This document shows, piece by piece, positions 59,691 through 64,000 of a stretch of DNA of 64,000 nucleotides. Position 1 is the first letter of the stretch, and each line of letters starts with the position of its first letter. The stretch comes from FEN-1297 sp963834015 (lineage in GTDB: Bacteria > Bacteroidota > Ignavibacteria > Ignavibacteriales > Ignavibacteriaceae). The stretch is taken from the NCBI GenBank assembly GCA_963834015.1, contig CAWIAG010000004.1, positions 496,001 to 560,000 of the forward strand. Reading direction: 5' to 3'. A program made the position numbers and the translations under genes. The notes under the pieces are model-generated. The model searched no databases. It was given only the letters and a program-made list of their open reading frames with translations, and was not told where the DNA came from.

Positions 59691-60827
59691 ATGAAAAAAT
59701 CACTTCTGCTTATTCCAATATTATTTTTTCTTTATTTACCATATACATTACCGCAAATAATCTCAACAAAGTATTTAGATGGGGTATCTATTACTGAAAT
59801 AATTAATGAGGATGGAAATATTTGGGTATCCACTTATGGAAAAGGTATTTTTAAGTATTCGGTAAACGATGATCAGTGGACCGAATACTCAACAAAAAAA
59901 GGCAATTTAGAAAACGATTTTTTTTATTCGTTAGCCGTAAGTAAAGATTATGTTTGGGCCGGCGCTGTGGATGGCCTTTATACTTTAGAAATTAAAAAAG
60001 ACCAGTGGCGGAAAAGGAAATTCGCTATGGGCGGTGAAATGGGAAATTGGATTCGTTCCCTTTGTTATGACCCTGCGCAAAATATATTATGGATTGGCAG
60101 ATTCCAGAATTTAACCTTGTTGGATGTACAAAAACAAAGATATTCAGATCGTATGCTTACTCAAAACAATGATGCTAAAACAAATACTATTAAAGTTATT
60201 AAACTTGACGGTGACAGCCTTTTATGGTTTGGTACGGAATCCGGCGTATTTAAATACCGTAAAAAAATGAACATGGAAGATAGAAATGCCTGGCAGTTTA
60301 TCAATAATAAGGACGGGGGATTTCTTAATGAGGGTGATGCCGTTTCACTTACAGATATTCTATTTGAACCGGAAAATATATGGTTCGGCACGGATGAATT
60401 TATTACATTAAAAGATCCTAATTTTAACGTCGGCGGAATATATTGCTACGATAGACTTAAAAAGTGGGGAAGAATATCACATGTAGACGGCCTTCCGGCT
60501 GATGGAATTTATTGCATGGCCAGAACCGGAAATAAAATATGGGTCGGAGTCTATTCTTTCGATAAACAAGAAAAAAAAGATTATGGACGGGGTCTGGTCC
60601 TGGTTGACAGAATTACAAGAAAAGTTAAAACTGTCGACCTTAATGAAATAAATCTTAATTCTTCAAAAATTGTTTGTAATTGTTTTGATGGTTCAAATAT
60701 GTGGCTTGGAACCGACAATGGGCTAAGTAAGATTGTAATTGAAAATCCATTGGCTAAATGGACTCTTGTTAAAAAGGAACAGCCAAAACCGGAAATGCCT
60801 AAAGTAAGAAAGAAAATCAGGAAGTAG
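59691..60827 (+). CDS. Secreted beta-propeller protein (two-component-regulator-propeller type)
   Basis: A 378-residue protein with a signal peptide (SLLLIPILFFLYLPYTLPQ). Repeated blade motifs of the form IWVSTYGKGIFKY, VWAGAVDGLYTLE, LWFGTESGVFKYRK, IWFGTDEFITL, IWVGVYSFD and MWLGTDNGLSKI identify a Reg_prop-type propeller, as in the sensor half of hybrid two-component systems. Here no membrane or kinase domain follows; it ends in a basic tail (KPEMPKVRKKIRK). It may act as a periplasmic ligand- or polymer-binding protein. Function unknown. Confidence 0.75.
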   Translation: MKKSLLLIPILFFLYLPYTLPQIISTKYLDGVSITEIINEDGNIWVSTYGKGIFKYSVNDDQWTEYSTKKGNLENDFFYSLAVSKDYVWAGAVDGLYTLEIKKDQWRKRKFAMGGEMGNWIRSLCYDPAQNILWIGRFQNLTLLDVQKQRYSDRMLTQNNDAKTNTIKVIKLDGDSLLWFGTESGVFKYRKKMNMEDRNAWQFINNKDGGFLNEGDAVSLTDILFEPENIWFGTDEFITLKDPNFNVGGIYCYDRLKKWGRISHVDGLPADGIYCMARTGNKIWVGVYSFDKQEKKDYGRGLVLVDRITRKVKTVDLNEINLNSSKIVCNCFDGSNMWLGTDNGLSKIVIENPLAKWTLVKKEQPKPEMPKVRKKIRK

Positions 60828-60990
60828 ATTTATAGAAGAATTTAGTATTATTATGTACTATTAACTAAAACAAATCACTCCGCGAATGCAAAGTTTATTG
60901 AAGGAATAAAAAATAGCTGTTTAACAGCTTTTATTAAGCCTCGACAATATTCTACGCGTCAATAACCTTTCTCCCGATTAATTTTATAAT

Positions 60991-60998
60991 TATCTTTG
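60991..60998 (+). promoter_or_regulatory. TAnnTTTG-type -7 element before rfaE1
   Basis: TATCTTTG, 25 bases ahead of the preferred rfaE1 ATG, fits the Bacteroidota -7 consensus. The upstream half-site is unclear. Confidence 0.3.
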
Positions 60999-61022
60999 CA
61001 TTGTTTTTTACAAGGAATAATA

Positions 61023-62018
61023 ATGGTAACTCTTTCAGCTAAAAGACTTAATACCCTTAAATCACGTTTTAAAGGACTGAAAATTGCCGTAATTGGTGAT
61101 ATGATGCTTGACTGCTATTTCCGTGGTGATGTAAAAAGAATTTCTCCCGAAGCTCCTGTGCCGGTTGTTGAAGTAGAAAATGAATTTTACAGGTTTGGCG
61201 GCGCTGCTAATGTCATTTTTAATATTTCTACTCTTGGAGGCATCCCGTTTCCCGTTGGAATTATTGGGCATGATGTTTTCGGTACAATATTTTCATCACT
61301 TCTTAATGAAGCGGGAATAAAAATTGAAGGAATTATTGTTGATAAGTCGAGACCTACAACGGCCAAAACAAGAGTAATAGCGGATCATCAGCACCTTGTT
61401 AGAATTGACAGGGAGAGCAAGAGCTATATCAACCGCGAAATCCAAAATAAATTAATTGCCTATATTGAGGGAAACATAAAATCTTTTGACGGGATTATTT
61501 TACAGGATTATAACAAAGGCGTTCTTACTCCTTCTTTAATCGGAAAAGTGATATCTCTTGCTAAAAAATATAAAGTGCTTGTAACCGTTGATCCCAAGTT
61601 TAATAATTTCTTTTTATTTAAATATGTTGATGTTTTCAAGCCGAACAGGAAGGAGGCCGAAGATATCCTGGGTGTTAAAATCAAAAGTGATGAAGATATT
61701 TCTAAAGCCGGAAAAAAACTTCTCGAAAAGCTGAAAGCTAAAAATGTACTTTTAACATTAGGCGAAGGCGGTATTGCGGTGTTTAAAAGCGGACAAAAAG
61801 AAAAGCGGATGCCGACAAAAGCACGTAAAGTTGCAGACGTCTCCGGCGCCGGAGATACTGTAATTTCAACCCTTACTATGGCAATCGCCGCCGGCGCTGA
61901 TATTTATGAGGCCTGCTACCTTGCTAATTATGCGGGTGGTTTAGTGTGTGAGGAAATGGGTATTGTTCCTATTGCACTTGACAAACTTTTTAATGCCGTC
62001 TCGAAGGAAATCAAATGA
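61023..62018 (+). CDS. rfaE1: D-glycero-beta-D-manno-heptose-7-phosphate kinase (HldE kinase domain)
   Basis: The ATG at 61023, after AAGGAATA, gives 331 residues; an upstream frame-open ATG at 60996 lacks a ribosome site and the extra residues are not family-like. It is a PfkB/ribokinase-type kinase with GDMMLDCYFRGDVKRISPEAPVPV near the N-terminus, FGGAANVIFNISTLGG, and the anion-hole/catalytic-base motif DVSGAGDTVIST. It phosphorylates heptose 7-phosphate at C1 for ADP-heptose used in LPS inner core. In many bacteria this is one half of HldE; here the halves are separate, overlapping genes. Confidence 0.92.
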   Translation: MVTLSAKRLNTLKSRFKGLKIAVIGDMMLDCYFRGDVKRISPEAPVPVVEVENEFYRFGGAANVIFNISTLGGIPFPVGIIGHDVFGTIFSSLLNEAGIKIEGIIVDKSRPTTAKTRVIADHQHLVRIDRESKSYINREIQNKLIAYIEGNIKSFDGIILQDYNKGVLTPSLIGKVISLAKKYKVLVTVDPKFNNFFLFKYVDVFKPNRKEAEDILGVKIKSDEDISKAGKKLLEKLKAKNVLLTLGEGGIAVFKSGQKEKRMPTKARKVADVSGAGDTVISTLTMAIAAGADIYEACYLANYAGGLVCEEMGIVPIALDKLFNAVSKEIK

Positions 62019-62494
62019 GTGAAGTTAAATCTCTTGATGAATTAAAAGCAATTCGTCAGAACTACAAAAAAGAAAAAAAGAAAGTTGTTTTCACTAACGG
62101 CTGTTTCGACCTTATTCACGCCGGCCATGTTGATTATCTTTCTAAAGCTAAAGAACTGGGGGATGTACTAATAGTCGGGTTAAATAGTGATACCTCGGTA
62201 AAAAGAATAAAAGGGGATAAGAGACCAATACTTCTCGAAGCTGAAAGGGCATTTGTGATTTCAAACTTAAAACCTGTGGATTATGTGACTATATTTGAGG
62301 AGGATACTCCCGCTAATTTGATCGGGCAGCTCATTCCTGATATCCTGGTAAAAGGTGCTGACTGGACAATTGATAATATTGTTGGAAGAGATGTGGTTGA
62401 AGCTAACGGAGGAGTTGTGAAAACAATCATATTCGTTAATAATCAATCCACATCAAAGATTATTGATTCTATCTTGATTAAATTCGGGAAATAA
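62015..62494 (+). CDS. rfaE2: Heptose-1-phosphate adenylyltransferase (HldE nucleotidyltransferase domain)
   Basis: A 159-residue cytidylyltransferase-like enzyme: VVFTNGCFDLIHAGHVDYLS (HxGH motif), VGLNSDTSVKRIKGDKRPI and the ISNLKPVDYVTIFEEDTP block. It joins heptose 1-phosphate to AMP to give ADP-heptose. It starts four bases inside rfaE1 (ATGA overlap), so the two activities are translationally coupled. The length equals the HldE C-terminal domain alone. Confidence 0.93.
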   Translation: MSEVKSLDELKAIRQNYKKEKKKVVFTNGCFDLIHAGHVDYLSKAKELGDVLIVGLNSDTSVKRIKGDKRPILLEAERAFVISNLKPVDYVTIFEEDTPANLIGQLIPDILVKGADWTIDNIVGRDVVEANGGVVKTIIFVNNQSTSKIIDSILIKFGK

Positions 62495-62664
62495 AATTAT
62501 TAATCTAATTATGGCCTTTGATATGATGTCTCTTTGCCCTTGTAGTATAGAATGAATTATAAAGTATTTCAAGTCCCAGGATTATCAATTTTCAAATAAA
62601 CATTGCTTAGTGCCGGCATTATAATTTATATTCATAGTTTAATAATATTCCGTAAAAAAACTCC

Positions 62665-64000
62665 TTGTCAATAAATAAAAATAAAATAATAAAGAAACGC
62701 ACTCTGCTTCAAAAGGTTGTTAATGTATTCTTATACACCGGTATTGTATTATTAATTATCTTCCTTGTTTTTGTTGGATTTAGTCAAACCTCAACATTTA
62801 GAAATTTTCTTCGCAATGAGGTCGTAACAATCGCAAACAAGGAATTGAATGGGCATGTTGATATCGGCAAAATTGACGGCACTATATTTACTTCAATTGT
62901 TTTAAGGAACACCATAGTTAATATGGGCAGCGATACATTATTAAATGCCGGTATTATTGAAGTTAAAACAAGTCCTCTTCAAATGTTTTTAAAAAGAATA
63001 TATATAAGGAAATTTGAAATAGCAGATGCTAAAATTGCATTTGTCGCAGATAGTACCGGCTCACTGAATATATCAAGGTTGTTCCCTTCCACTCCTAAAG
63101 ATTCCGTGCACTCAAAGTTCCCATTTAAAATTATCGCTCCGGATGTAAAACTGACTAATGTTAGTTTTGCTATGAGAAATTATAATAATGTTAATACCAG
63201 CGTAATTTATGATAATTTTAACTTACACGATCTTTGTGTTAAAGATTTAAACCTTTCATTAATTGCTTCTGCAGATATTAGTAATAATGAGTTTGAAGTT
63301 CAAATAAATAGTTTTTCATTTGCTCCGAATATGAAAAATTTTAAGCTTAAAGATTTATCGGGCGGGTTTTATATTGATACAGCCGGGGTTTATATTAACA
63401 ACCTTGAAATCCATTCCGGGAGTTCTGATTTAATTCTTAAAGCAAAGGTTAATAAATTTAATCTTTTTGACAGTACGGCATTTGCAAAAATAGAGAAAAC
63501 AGATTTTGATGTTAAATTAAAAGCATCCAAATTTAATTTTAATGATCTTTCTTCTTTTATTAAGGATGTTGATTTCCTGAAAGGAACAGCTTCGGTAGAA
63601 CTGGAAGCCGCCGGGACGTTAAAAAACTTAACCTATAATCGCATAGAGTTGAATTATCTGGATACACACCTCGCATTAAAAGGAAGAATACAGGATGTTT
63701 TGCATTCGGATAAAATGTTTATCTCCGCAGACTTTATTAATAGCAGAATAAGAGAATCCGATGCTGATAAACTTATGCCTTCTTTTGATTTGCCGGTCTA
63801 TCGTGATTATGGCATTGTTAAATTTGATACATTGCAATATTCCGGTAACCCGCTTAATTTTAAAACTACTGCTGTATTCAGAACGCAGCGGGGTAGTGCC
63901 GGCGTAAAAGGGACTCTTGATTTAAGAAAAGAGGACATGCAGTATGATGTCGATTTTTTTTCTAAAAATCTGGATGTTTCTCCGCTTACGGGGATTACTT
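62665..64000 (+). CDS. TamB/AsmA-like translocation and assembly protein, N-terminal part (3' end outside window)
   Basis: The frame opens at TTG 62665 and runs to the window end without a stop (445 codons visible). The start has a cluster of Lys/Arg (INKNKIIKKRTLLQKVV), then a single membrane anchor (FLYTGIVLLIIFLVFVGF). The next part LNGHVDIGKIDGTIFTSIVL and KTSPLQMFLKRIYIRKFEIADA is the typical entry to TamB/YtfN proteins, followed by beta-rich sequence expected of the lipid-conducting groove. TamB-type proteins span the periplasm and move phospholipids or assist outer-membrane biogenesis. This fits the adjacent envelope genes. The exact start is uncertain because of its TTG codon. Confidence 0.75.
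   Translation, partial: MSINKNKIIKKRTLLQKVVNVFLYTGIVLLIIFLVFVGFSQTSTFRNFLRNEVVTIANKELNGHVDIGKIDGTIFTSIVLRNTIVNMGSDTLLNAGIIEVKTSPLQMFLKRIYIRKFEIADAKIAFVADSTGSLNISRLFPSTPKDSVHSKFPFKIIAPDVKLTNVSFAMRNYNNVNTSVIYDNFNLHDLCVKDLNLSLIASADISNNEFEVQINSFSFAPNMKNFKLKDLSGGFYIDTAGVYINNLEIHSGSSDLILKAKVNKFNLFDSTAFAKIEKTDFDVKLKASKFNFNDLSSFIKDVDFLKGTASVELEAAGTLKNLTYNRIELNYLDTHLALKGRIQDVLHSDKMFISADFINSRIRESDADKLMPSFDLPVYRDYGIVKFDTLQYSGNPLNFKTTAVFRTQRGSAGVKGTLDLRKEDMQYDVDFFSKNLDVSPLTGIT

Overview
The window looks like chromosome from an anaerobic or facultatively anaerobic Gram-negative bacterium of the Bacteroidota/Chlorobi assemblage, probably near Ignavibacteria. This placement is inference. It rests on a lipid A gene set with an LpxC-FabZ fusion, a BamA-OmpH-OmpH-LpxD run, a TAnnTTTG-type promoter element before lexA, AT-rich composition, and a large [FeFe]-hydrogenase inventory. 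No rRNA, tRNA, CRISPR array or transposase gene was recognised.

Layout. 1-5125 is an AT-rich accessory block: a truncated gene, then a tightly coupled five-gene operon (DUF1848 Fe-S protein, methyltransferase-like protein, small UvrD-like helicase/ATPase, two unknowns). 5805-7141 holds two small membrane proteins. 7365-9779 (minus) is threonine catabolism (tdh-kbl). 10017-12633 (minus) has a TerB-like protein and two cytidylate-kinase-like paralogues. 13275-18560 has fumarase, two unknowns and a GH13 glucan-debranching-type enzyme. 18601-23925 is the [FeFe]-hydrogenase maturation locus: hydE and hydG on minus, divergent from an aspartase-like gene and hydF on plus. 24042-24777 is a tandem hairpin repeat array. 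25047-38867 is a co-directional hydrogenase supercluster: a complete trimeric NAD(H)-linked set (hydC1-hydB1-hydA1), an H-cluster-domain/histidine-kinase fusion, response regulators and a hybrid kinase, a second trimeric set (hydC2-hydB2-hydA2) in which hydB2 has a single-base frame break, and a membrane histidine kinase. A long PAS hybrid kinase follows on minus. 42746-49632 holds mlaE, ilvE, a DinB pseudogene, a cyclase-fold protein, an intact DinB and a lexA operon. 50027-62494 is the envelope block: uppS, bamA, two OmpH chaperones, lpxD, lpxC/fabZ, lpxA, a LipM-like acyltransferase, panB, a propeller protein and split rfaE1/rfaE2. A TamB-like gene runs off the right edge.

How the genes fit together. 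HydE, HydG and HydF build the diiron cofactor used by both trimeric hydrogenases, which resemble the electron-bifurcating HydABC class coupling NADH and reduced ferredoxin to H2. The sensory hydrogenase-kinase and the REC proteins between the two sets suggest H2 or redox feedback, but no DNA-binding output protein is encoded there. The envelope block makes undecaprenyl diphosphate, lipid A and heptose precursors and supplies outer-membrane assembly factors.

The most unusual non-coding signal is a family of short hairpins with 3- to 4-nt loops. Their stem sequences change in a compensated way while the linkers stay similar. They are scattered through intergenic spaces and expanded into a roughly 14-copy 51-bp tandem array between the maturation and structural hydrogenase genes.
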